Source: CAIYRG01 sp964494505 (GTDB lineage Bacteria; Pseudomonadota; Alphaproteobacteria; Micropepsales; Micropepsaceae). Taken from it: a stretch of 50,426 nucleotides of DNA. This document shows, in pieces, positions 10,701 to 16,873 of the stretch (positions within the stretch are counted from its first letter, which is position 1; each line of letters begins with the position of its first letter). The stretch spans positions 1 to 50,426 of the forward strand of contig CAZBRO010000035.1 in NCBI GenBank assembly GCA_964494505.1, given 5' to 3'. Below the pieces are notes generated by a model that was not told the DNA's origin, did not search any database, and saw only the letters and a program-made list of their open reading frames with translations. The position numbers were made by a program, and so were the translations under genes.

Positions 10701-10761
10701 CCCAGCCGCATGAACCGATGCCTAGGTCGATGCCGAGGGTCAGTTCGTCGCGAATATCCAT
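7699..10761 (-). CDS. cas9: CRISPR-associated endonuclease Cas9, type II-C
   Basis: A compact 1020-aa Cas9, within the II-C size range. Visible parts in order: RuvC-I LGIDLGIGSCGW (Asp12); arginine-rich bridge helix about 54-80; alpha-helical REC lobe; RuvC-II HIHVELARD (Glu488); HNH with VDHILPWSRSGDDS (His570), Asn584 and Asn593; RuvC-III DDRHHALDALIVA (His714, Asp717); then the WED and PAM-interacting region. The HNH domain carries cysteines C547/C550 and C588/C592, a likely zinc-binding pair. All nuclease residues look intact. I chose the ATG at 10761; a TTG 15 nt upstream is the alternative. The gene is divergent from its tracrRNA and heads the cas9-cas1-cas2 operon. Guided by crRNA and tracrRNA it would cut invading DNA next to a PAM that cannot be read from this window. 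Confidence 0.97.
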   Translation of the reverse strand: MDIRDELTLGIDLGIGSCGWAIIKENASGSEIVDWGTRTFDVPETDKERTPTNQLRRQHRGLRKVLRRRRQRMNEIRRLLKEGGLLDSEGKSALKVTGLDPWRLRAEGLDRKLTGQEIAVALGHIAKHRGFKSNSKRKSNEPASDDSKMLKAVHDTADKLAAYRTVGEMFAKDETFAIRKRNRDGDYSRSVLRDDQRKEVALLLSQQRRMGNALATEELESDFISIAFYQRPLADSEDKVGWCPFEPDERRAAKRSPSFEKFRFLSRLTALRLQSFDGDRALTATEVADASTDFGNQKGMTFKRLRGILDLDSGIRFEGIPLDEEGKRDAVNRSSSNGCMQGTHALRRALGQAGWNIFSDAPGKLDRIAFVLTFREDKDSIRKGLEEIGLEPLILHALMKAVEDGEFSDFKGAGHISAKACRNVIPHLMRGLVYSEACKEAGYDHWRRPETKLDQINNPVARKALTEAIKQVRAIVREFGLPGHIHVELARDVGKSREEREEIRSGIEKRNKAKDRLVEEFREAVGAEPRGEDLLRFELWKEQRGRCLYCDQPIHPNAVASSDNAVQVDHILPWSRSGDDSFVNKTLCHAGCNQDKKGRTPFEWFGTDETRWAAFTAGIESVKEMKGRKKRNYLLKDAKILEEKFRPRNLGDTRYATRLLLDALARWYPEDGKVHVYARPGPLTDRLRRGWGIQDLKKLLEPDGEKRRADDRHHALDALIVAATSQSALAKLTLAFQEEEKRGGHRDFSRLDPPWPGFVEEVRDKFTRIFVSRAERRRARGEAHAATIRQIADRDGETLIFERKNVEALTERDLDRIKDPERNMKLIENIRSWIVAGKQKNTWPKSPKGDDVKKVSFRTNKKADVLIRDGAADRGEMVRVDVFRRKNNNGLYQFYLVPIYPHQVMNHAGWPDAPNKAVQAHVSESDWPEMTREYEFIFSISPLSFLEIEKSDGTLIDGYFRGMDRGSGNLEVSPHHSKDQRVRGIGARNLKSLNKLNVDRLGRKYPIERETRTWHGAVCT

Positions 10762-10837
10762 GCCCTTGCCCCGCAATTCCTATTTTTATCCACAGGTCAA
10801 TTATTGACGGGTCGCTGTATAAGCCGCAATATTCAAT

Positions 10838-10920
10838 TGGGAGTCGGTTGGGAAACCACGGTAAAGTGGTTATCCACTGAAGGATTACCCCTTGGCCGCA
10901 AGGCCAAGGGGGATTCCTGT
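10838..10920 (+). ncRNA. tracrRNA
   Basis: Bases 10838-10861 are complementary to bases 2-25 of the CRISPR repeat with one mismatch (T10849), forming the anti-repeat. Downstream are a short stem AGTGG-TTAT-CCACT (10865-10878) and a perfect 10-bp hairpin CCCCTTGGCC-GCAA-GGCCAAGGGG (10888-10911) with a GNRA loop. This order (anti-repeat, nexus-like stem, strong 3' hairpin) matches II-C tracrRNAs. TATAAG at 10818-10823 could be a -10 box, giving a start near 10830. No U-tract follows the hairpin, so the 3' end is uncertain; another small hairpin at 10933-10946 could be included. Confidence 0.88.
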
Positions 10921-11004
10921 GGCTCTATGTGAGTACGTGCTCGTACCGGCATTGAGGCCTAGGACTGTCGTATCGTGAATAGCCGCAAGCCGCGCCGTAA
11001 GAGG

Positions 11005-11451
11005 CTACAACCAGGAGGCAGGGGCCAAGCTCTTATTCCGACGCCATAAAGCCCGGACCTCAACGCCATCGAAATTACGATAAGCAGACGCCAGAACCGA
11101 TGAGGCCGTCCGGCGAAACATGACGCCGCCGACCACGAGGCCGGTGCCTATCAGCGCGAGGTTGCTAGCGCCGAAGAGGCCGAACGTAGCGCCGGCAATG
11201 GCTTCACCAACGCCGGGAATAAACGCTGCAGCGATCAACACAGCGCCTACCAAGATGGATACCCAGCCGGACTTGCCGCCCGAGAACGCCGGGACGATGT
11301 GGAGGTCCTGCACATCGCTCTTGGCCTTCAACGATTCGATTGTGTCGAAGCCCAACACCTTTATGGTGGGCCGTGTCCCCTCGAAGATGTTCGGCTTGAA
11401 CAAGCCCTTCTTGACCTTCTGCAAGCCGTTGATCGCCTCGCACAACTCCAA
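11005..11451 (-). pseudogene. relic of phage tail assembly protein (lambda I-like)
   Basis: The product contains the hallmark of lambda tail assembly protein I: DLHIVPAFSGGKSG, then a glycine/alanine-rich hydrophobic segment (VSILVGAVLIAAAFIPGVGE and AIAGATFGLFGASNLALIGTGLVVGGV). Homologues have an N-terminal beta-grasp domain of about 80 residues and end soon after a GGV...LSP motif. Here an in-frame TAA stands one codon before the only usable start, a TTG. The sequence after GGV (MFRRTASSVLASAYRN...) does not look like the family. The gene therefore appears truncated at the 5' end and altered at the 3' end. Intact family members help assemble the tail tip of siphophages. It is the only virion-type gene in the element and hints at prophage ancestry. 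Confidence 0.6.
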
Positions 11452-11637
11452 AAATTAGGCCTTGCAATCCGTCGACGGGCTCCTATGTATCCGCTCAGCC
11501 CGGTTATTGCTTCTGCTTCTGATTCAGAAACCAACTCCAAGAAAACGAAACCGAAAACAAATCCGGCCCGGGCGAGAACCTGCGGGGCATCCTCGCAGAA
11601 AAACCTTCGGTTCTTTCTTTCTTTGGAGTTTACAGCC

Positions 11638-11943
11638 TTGACCAAAATCCCCAACTCGCCTCGCGCGGGCGTGCGAGATCGTGCCCCCATCTTCAGGTCC
11701 GGGGTCGTCGGCCCCACCGCACTGCCGGCCGCGCCGTGCACCACCCATCTCAAATCGGACGATTTGGCTGAACGCTGGGGGGTAACCAAAGCTGCCCTCG
11801 CGAAGCAACGCCTTCGGGGCGATGGCTGCCGGTTCCTCAAGCTCGGGCGGCGCGTCGTTTATCGGCTTTCCGATGTTGAGGCTTTCGAGCGAGCGAGCGA
11901 GCGGCGCAGCACAAGCGACACCGGCCCGGACTTGGCGCACTGA
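11638..11943 (+). CDS. small helix-turn-helix protein (excisionase/AlpA-like)
   Basis: The last 60 residues form a winged helix-turn-helix of the MerR/AlpA/excisionase type: LKSDDLAERWGVTKAALAKQ, then FLKLGRRVVYRLSDVEAFER. In that family the second part forms the wing and a final helix. The start is uncertain. TTG at 11638 has GGAG 10 nt upstream and gives 101 aa; ATG at 11485 would give 152 aa but adds a low-complexity stretch. The gene ends 11 nt before the primase-helicase start and reads the same way, so they probably share a transcript. By analogy it may regulate element genes or act in excision; nothing here settles which. Confidence 0.65.
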   Translation: MTKIPNSPRAGVRDRAPIFRSGVVGPTALPAAPCTTHLKSDDLAERWGVTKAALAKQRLRGDGCRFLKLGRRVVYRLSDVEAFERASERRSTSDTGPDLAH

Positions 11944-11954
11944 GGGCCGCTCAC

Positions 11955-14900
11955 GTGATTGCCGACACTATCACCGTTCTGCAGTGTGCAGACCCCAACC
12001 GCACGGCCCAGAAGACGTTCTTGGCGGACGGAACCGATGTGCCGTACCGCGCCGGGGCGATGTTCAATTACGAGGTTCGCACCTGCGCGGGGATCGAAGC
12101 TTTTGCCGCGCTGCTCACCGAAATCGAGCAAGACCCTTGCAAGTTTATTATTCGAGGCAGGCCCAAATCGAGTCTGATTCCGGGACATCGCGTACAACGC
12201 CGATACCTAGACCCGGGGGCTTGCTTCGACCCCCAGCCCCGGCTCCTGAATGGCGTCGATAGCGATCAACTCGAAGCGCCCGAAGCGGTGAATCCCACAT
12301 CTCGGGAGGCGCTTGAGTATGTCGTCTCGCACCTGCCGCCCGAGTTTCACAACATCTCCTATGTAGCGCAATGGTCGAGTAATGCCGGGCGTAGAGGGCA
12401 GAAGATAAAAGCTCATTTTTGGTTCTATATGACCACGCCATGCCGTGATGAAGATATGAGAACGTGGGCCAAGTCACTCAATGCGAGCTTTTCGAGAGGT
12501 AAAGAGAAAAAGGTCAAGCTCGTCGATCCGGCCCTCTACACTCCGGTCCAGCCACATTACACCGCCCGGCCGAGATTTGAAGGCGTCGAAGACCCGTTCG
12601 CCAATCGGCCGCGAGTGGTGTTCGTCAAGAAGGCCCTGCAGCAGGTCAACATCAAACTCCCGGAGCGTGCTTACAGCGAGCCTCGGCAGCCCCGTGAGAC
12701 CGATCCCGAACTTGTGTGCGACGATACCGGCAAAGCGGTGGATGGCCGCGAGGGACTGCTACTGGGCATCCGCTGGCGCGTTTTGCATAACAACAAGCCT
12801 ACGACCGAGGATGAATTTATTGACCTCGTTTGGGAGAAGTTCCAGGCCGAGGCCGTGCTGGGCGAGACGGCCTACTCTTCGACCGTTTGGACATTCGACA
12901 AAGTTGCTAAGTCCTGCCGGGCGGATTGGAAAAGGTGGGGTGCCGTCATACCGGAAGCACCCCGCGCTACATTGACGGCGCCGGAAGCTAGTGAACAATC
13001 ACGAGCCGCCATTCGGCACGCCCTGAGCGGCCCCGGGTGTACTGGCATCAAAGGCACGCCGGGAATGGGGAAGACGGTTGTCGCGGCAAATGAATTGATT
13101 CGATTGCCGGGCGTCGAAAAGATGAACGGCGAGGTATACGCCCCAACCCGGGCGATGCAACGCGAATGGCATGAACATCTCGTAAAGGCCGCGGGTGCCA
13201 GCAATAAGCCGGTTCGGGTTCTCACGATGTTCGGGAGGGACCGCGACAACTGCAAGAAACACACGCTCGCGGCGGAGCTGGAGAAAAATTCGATCCCGGT
13301 CGGCCCGGCTCTGTGTCAGGCCAAAGTGAACGGGCAGATCGTTCAATGTGAGCACTTCAAAGGCTGCCCCTATCTCGCGCAGTTTGATTACAAAGGGCCG
13401 GGGCTGAGGATTTATAATCACGCCCACCTCGCGACCCCGCGCAAGAAGGGGCTGGGCGAGCCGCAGATCGTGGTGATTGATGAAAATTTTACTTCCACGC
13501 TGGCCCCTCCGGGTAAGCCTGGAATCGTCACCGCACTACGGGGGACACTGCCCCGGCCTATGAAGGCGGAGGGGTTTACCGAATCGCTGAAGGCCCGGGA
13601 GAGGGCCTCAGCGCCGATCAAGGAAATCACCCGCGCTATCGAGTCCGGCCGACCGATTTTGGAAGAGCTTCGCGGTCGCGGCCTTGATGCGGAGATGCTT
13701 CGCGAGGTGGCGGAGGCGATTGTAGAAAAGCCATCATTGGGCGTGCATCCCGGCAAAACGGCCGCTGAGATTCGTGCCCACATCCAAAGCTCGGACCGGA
13801 AATACCGGAGGCTTGCCCTGAGAACTATCCGGGCGCTTGAAACGGAATTGAGGCTGACTGATCGGCGTGAGTCTCACGCGGTTAAGAGGGTTGAAAACGA
13901 CGCGAAGCTATGCGTGAGAACCGAGCTTCCGAGAGTGGCGGGCGTCGAGACCATCATGATTCTCGATGCCGATTTGGAGGAAGAAAACCTGCGACCAGCC
14001 TTTCCCAGTATCCGGGTGGTGAGCATCGACGCCATTCAGCGTGCCGAGTTCTCTCAATGCGAGGACCGCAGTTTTAGCAAGCGGTCCCTAGGACTACTCC
14101 CGGGCCAGGAATTGAATGTGGCGGCAATCGCAAAACTTGCGGAGCAGATTCGAACCACGGCGGGGGGGAGGGGTTTGGTTGTCACCTATAAAAACCTCAT
14201 CCCACACTTGAAGGAACTGCTCCCGGGGCGGTTCAAGTTGATCCACTTCGGGGGTTTCCGGGGGAGTAATCGCTACAAGGACTGCGACAGCGTGTTCGTG
14301 ATCGGTCGCAACTTCCCAGGCTTGGATGCGGTCGAAGACCTCGCCAGGGCGTTGCATTACGATGATCCCGAGCCGCTAAACTTCTCCAAGCCAATCCGAC
14401 GGCGTCATGCCGTAGGGCCGGGGGTTGTCGAGTGCCAGGACTATATGGACTCAAGGCTGCAAGCCATCATGAGGTCCATTCGCGAGGCCGAAACCCGTCA
14501 GGCGGTGGGGCGGCTCCGATTGGTATACGCTGACGCGCCAAAGCAGGTATTTCTGTACTCAAGTCAGCCCGTGGGGCTTCCGATTGACCGGCTTTTTGCT
14601 TTCAAGCCCGACAAAGCGGAAATCTTGGTCGAAGAGCTGGGTGGCTTTTTGCCTCTGAAAGCAGAGGACCTAGCCCGACTCGTACCGGCCCACTTTAGCG
14701 CCGTGGGGTGTGCCCAAAAGTGGCGTGATCTAACTACCCTTCGTCGCATAAGTAATCTTTATATGCGACGAAGGGTAGTTAGCCATTTCGTCCCGTACCG
14801 CCACGGAAACCAACCCGGCCCGCCGTCCAGCATGTTGATAATTCCCAGCATGGTCCTGCATCCCGAGAAGTCATTGCCCGCAAAGCTGGCGGCTCCGGGC

Positions 14901-15017
14901 GAGGACCCGGCGGGGATAGTTGTCTCGCCGTTGCCGTGGGTGGTGGTCCCGAATGAAGACCGGCCCGAAGAGCTTCGCGATTTCCCACTTGTGCAGGTGT
15001 ACAAACTTGCCCCTTGA
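11955..15017 (+). CDS. primase-helicase replication protein of the element
   Basis: A 1020-aa protein. The N-terminal part shows what I read as the three motifs of archaeo-eukaryotic-type primases (PrimPol): D102/D104 in LLNGVDSDQLE, H154 in KIKAHFWFYM, and D191 in VKLVDPALY. A P-loop follows, GTPGMGKT at 367-374, with IVVIDENF near 510 as a Walker B-like element. The C-terminal ETRQAVGRLRLVYADAPKQV resembles the arginine-containing motif of SF1/SF2 helicases. A protein of this design would prime and unwind DNA for autonomous replication of an excised element, as Pri-Rep proteins do in phage satellites. The reading frame is open throughout. A 21-bp perfect inverted repeat lies within its 3' part (14730-14782). 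The start ATTG is not used; I take GTG/ATT-adjacent codons with low certainty on the exact first residue. Confidence 0.72.
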   Translation: MIADTITVLQCADPNRTAQKTFLADGTDVPYRAGAMFNYEVRTCAGIEAFAALLTEIEQDPCKFIIRGRPKSSLIPGHRVQRRYLDPGACFDPQPRLLNGVDSDQLEAPEAVNPTSREALEYVVSHLPPEFHNISYVAQWSSNAGRRGQKIKAHFWFYMTTPCRDEDMRTWAKSLNASFSRGKEKKVKLVDPALYTPVQPHYTARPRFEGVEDPFANRPRVVFVKKALQQVNIKLPERAYSEPRQPRETDPELVCDDTGKAVDGREGLLLGIRWRVLHNNKPTTEDEFIDLVWEKFQAEAVLGETAYSSTVWTFDKVAKSCRADWKRWGAVIPEAPRATLTAPEASEQSRAAIRHALSGPGCTGIKGTPGMGKTVVAANELIRLPGVEKMNGEVYAPTRAMQREWHEHLVKAAGASNKPVRVLTMFGRDRDNCKKHTLAAELEKNSIPVGPALCQAKVNGQIVQCEHFKGCPYLAQFDYKGPGLRIYNHAHLATPRKKGLGEPQIVVIDENFTSTLAPPGKPGIVTALRGTLPRPMKAEGFTESLKARERASAPIKEITRAIESGRPILEELRGRGLDAEMLREVAEAIVEKPSLGVHPGKTAAEIRAHIQSSDRKYRRLALRTIRALETELRLTDRRESHAVKRVENDAKLCVRTELPRVAGVETIMILDADLEEENLRPAFPSIRVVSIDAIQRAEFSQCEDRSFSKRSLGLLPGQELNVAAIAKLAEQIRTTAGGRGLVVTYKNLIPHLKELLPGRFKLIHFGGFRGSNRYKDCDSVFVIGRNFPGLDAVEDLARALHYDDPEPLNFSKPIRRRHAVGPGVVECQDYMDSRLQAIMRSIREAETRQAVGRLRLVYADAPKQVFLYSSQPVGLPIDRLFAFKPDKAEILVEELGGFLPLKAEDLARLVPAHFSAVGCAQKWRDLTTLRRISNLYMRRRVVSHFVPYRHGNQPGPPSSMLIIPSMVLHPEKSLPAKLAAPGEDPAGIVVSPLPWVVVPNEDRPEELRDFPLVQVYKLAP
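14730..14782. repeat. 21-bp perfect inverted repeat inside the primase-helicase gene
   Basis: The arms 14730-14750 (CTAACTACCCTTCG...) and 14762-14782 are exact reverse complements, separated by 11 nt. The repeat sits in coding sequence and is read through as amino acids around LTTLRRISNLYMRRRVV. A perfect arm of this length is not expected by chance and suggests a DNA- or RNA-level function or a recent insertion. Confidence 0.9.
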
Positions 15018-15152
15018 GCGGCTTTCTTACACAAATTGAACTGTATTTTATATCACGAAAGAGCACCTAAAAATGAATCAAAATGATTCATCTGGTACGA
15101 AATACAAAAGGCCATCACAACTCACGCGAACCCCACACGTGAGGACCACTCC
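15018..15152 (+). promoter_or_regulatory. AT-rich control region with palindromes
   Basis: This AT-rich gap precedes a four-gene operon. ATGAATCA-AAA-TGATTCAT at 15073-15091 is an 8-bp inverted repeat, and CTCACG (15121-15126) pairs with CGTGAG (15138-15143). Both could be operators for the HTH proteins encoded nearby. The placement between replicase and operon would also suit an origin; this is inference. Confidence 0.45.
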
Positions 15153-15356
15153 ATGCTGTTGTACACAACTCCTTCCGGAAACGGCGTTAGCGTCGGCGTG
15201 AACCCGGACCGGATCACCACTATCGAACCAAGCGGGGATGGTTGCCGCATCGGTTTCGGGGACGGTTACGTAACCGTTCGTGAAAGCTTCGACACAGTAC
15301 TGAGCGACGTGATGAAGCGCCTTGATCTTCGTCTAACGCCGTGCAAGCGGAAATGA
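15153..15356 (+). CDS. small protein, FlbD-like fold suspected
   Basis: A 67-aa protein starting at an ATG preceded by GAGGACC. It contains VNPDRITTIEPSGDGCRIGF and DGYVTVRESFDTVLSDV, which resemble the pattern of the small flagellar-associated FlbD family (a short beta sheet, then V-x-E-S-x-x-x-V). There are no flagellar genes here, so only the fold, not the role, is suggested. Its TGA overlaps the ATG of the next gene (ATGA at 15353), showing translational coupling as first gene of a four-gene operon. The function is unknown. Confidence 0.6.
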   Translation: MLLYTTPSGNGVSVGVNPDRITTIEPSGDGCRIGFGDGYVTVRESFDTVLSDVMKRLDLRLTPCKRK

Positions 15357-15556
15357 GCGCCGTGGTCTTTGAAGAGGCCGATGAACGGTTCACGACCAAG
15401 CAAGCTGCGGCCTTCATCGGGTTCTCGCCGATCACATTGCACGATTGGCGTCGCCGCCGTACCGGCCCCGTCTTCTACCGTGTTTCCCGCCGCGTCTTCT
15501 ACTTGAAGAGCGACCTCATAAAATTTCTAACAGCCCGCCGGAGTCTACCCGAATGA
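15353..15556 (+). CDS. helix-turn-helix DNA-binding protein (AlpA/excisionase type)
   Basis: A 67-aa protein. FTTKQAAAFIGFSPITLHDW is a classic helix-turn-helix of the excisionase/AlpA family, followed by the wing RRRRTGPVFYRVSRRVFYLK and the final helix SDLIKFLTARRS. ATG at 15353 overlaps the upstream stop (ATGA), which decides the start over a GTG 12 nt earlier. Such proteins activate integrase genes or bend att DNA in excision. With an integrase in the same element it is a good candidate excisionase or regulator, but that is inference from family and context. Confidence 0.82.
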   Translation: MSAVVFEEADERFTTKQAAAFIGFSPITLHDWRRRRTGPVFYRVSRRVFYLKSDLIKFLTARRSLPE

Positions 15557-15981
15557 ACCCGACCCTTGCTTCCCGAATGACCGCTTGGCGCAGTGAGGCA
15601 CACCCCTCGCCGATCATGTCCCATGCCGTGTGTAGCGATGGTGCCGACGATACCGATGACAACTGCATGGTAGGCCGGGCTGTGTACTTTATTGCGCTCA
15701 CGCTCGCAGGCCAGATTGCATCGACCGAACTCACGGACAAGGTGGCCAGATTGCACCGCCACGGGCATGAGTTGCATATCGTGGTTCGTGAGCCTGTCAG
15801 TCCCGAGCTTGCTTACTACCTGAGCAAGGGCTTCGAGACCGCGACCGGCGGCGAGCGAAAGACCTCAGATGTCCGGCTTCATTTGCCCGGTTCCGGTTCG
15901 TTCGCCAAAATCTGGCAGGAGCGGCGCTTTGCGGCCTCTGACATCGACCCGATGGGGCGGCGTCAGCGTGCAGTGCGGTGA
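15553..15981 (+). CDS. hypothetical protein of the element
   Basis: I do not recognise this 142-aa protein. The start at 15553 is chosen because its ATG overlaps the stop of the preceding HTH gene (ATGA), matching the coupling in this operon; an upstream extension would only overlap that gene. Two segments look ordered: VGRAVYFIALTLAGQIASTE with the following KVARLHRHGHELHIVVREPV, and a charged C-terminus WQERRFAASDIDPMGRRQ. There is no signal peptide or clear membrane helix. It ends in a GTGA overlap with the next gene. Confidence 0.6.
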   Translation: MNPTLASRMTAWRSEAHPSPIMSHAVCSDGADDTDDNCMVGRAVYFIALTLAGQIASTELTDKVARLHRHGHELHIVVREPVSPELAYYLSKGFETATGGERKTSDVRLHLPGSGSFAKIWQERRFAASDIDPMGRRQRAVR

Positions 15982-16358
15982 TTAATTTGGAGCGCCTTCG
16001 GCGCTTACCGCCCCGTCCAATCGGCACCTGCCCGCCATGGCACCCGGTCGATACCCAGATGGCAGCCGCCTTGCTGCGGACTCACTCTAAAACCTTACTT
16101 CGCTGGCGAAAGTCTACATTCGGCCCACAGTCCGAGCCCCATAACCTCTATGTCGGCAATCACCGGTGGTGGCTTCCGGGTCGATTGCTGGAATGGTGGG
16201 AGTCGCGAGTCCTGCCAGCGGGTGAGCGGCGTGACTACGCCCAGATAGTCGCCGATTGGCGGGCCGAGAACCGTTACATGTGCACGTTGTTCGATGATGA
16301 ACACTTGGTCCCGGAAGCCCTCCCCAAGCCCCGGAAACGGCGTAAGCGGACATCGTAG
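15978..16358 (+). CDS. putative winged-helix DNA-binding protein
   Basis: A 126-aa protein starting at GTG that overlaps the previous stop (GTGA). Residues 25-75 read VDTQMAAALLRTHSKTLLRW with a following NLYVGNHRWWLPGRLLEWW, compatible with a helix-turn-helix, a wing and a final helix in the excisionase style, as in the other two small proteins of this element. The C-terminus KPRKRRKRTS is strongly basic and may contact DNA. It is the last gene before the terminator at 16436. The DNA-binding role is inferred from pattern only. Confidence 0.6.
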   Translation: MINLERLRRLPPRPIGTCPPWHPVDTQMAAALLRTHSKTLLRWRKSTFGPQSEPHNLYVGNHRWWLPGRLLEWWESRVLPAGERRDYAQIVADWRAENRYMCTLFDDEHLVPEALPKPRKRRKRTS

Positions 16359-16435
16359 TTTGGTTCGGGACTGTGGCTTCTTCCTCCTTGGGTCATGGTC
16401 CTGAAAATGAGGCGGTGGTCGGGATACTCCGCTTC

Positions 16436-16475
16436 AAAAGACCCCGGCGCGACCTGAAGCGCGCCGGGGTCTTTT
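16436..16475 (+). terminator. strong intrinsic terminator
   Basis: A 16-bp perfect stem (AAAAGACCCCGGCGCG paired with its complement at 16460-16475) has an 8-nt loop and a run of T. It ends the rightward operon. With A-runs on the other side it can also act for the leftward membrane-protein gene, so it is probably bidirectional. Confidence 0.92.
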
Positions 16476-16520
16476 TGCTTAACCATCCCCATCCGATCCA
16501 ATACAAATTTCGGCAGTATT

Positions 16521-16805
16521 CTAATTTGAAAAGGCCCCGGCGATAGCCGACGCGGCGCTGAAGAGAACGGAAGCCGCTGTCCAGATAGCCGCGAACATGT
16601 TGAGCCTTGAACTCTTCGCGATGGCATCAAGTGCGCCCGCAAGAAACGGAGCCGTTGGTGTTGCCATACCACCGCCAAATATTGCACCCCCAGCCCGCGC
16701 CCGGATTTTGATTGTGCTGGCCTTATACCAGTAGACGGCAGCCACAATACCAGCGCATGCGCCAATGACGGCCAAGACTATCGACACGAATTTTGCCGAA
16801 TTCAC
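16521..16805 (-). CDS. small membrane protein of the element
   Basis: A protein of about 95 aa with two probable membrane segments: KFVSIVLAVIGACAGIVAAV near the start and MFAAIWTAASVLFSAASAIA at the end. A glycine-rich stretch (ARAGGAIFGGGMA) lies between them. I place the start at GTG 16805 (MNSAKFVSIV). A longer reading from GTG 16877 overlaps the integrase stop (GTGA) and is also possible. The gene lies directly downstream of the integrase on the same strand, so it probably shares its transcript. I do not recognise the family. Confidence 0.5.
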   Translation of the reverse strand: MNSAKFVSIVLAVIGACAGIVAAVYWYKASTIKIRARAGGAIFGGGMATPTAPFLAGALDAIAKSSRLNMFAAIWTAASVLFSAASAIAGAFSN

Positions 16806-16873
16806 TTCGCTGCCCTCTCTCTGACGGTTCCAGCGCTGCCCTAGGCTTGCCGATGGAATTGGGCGCGTCGCCG

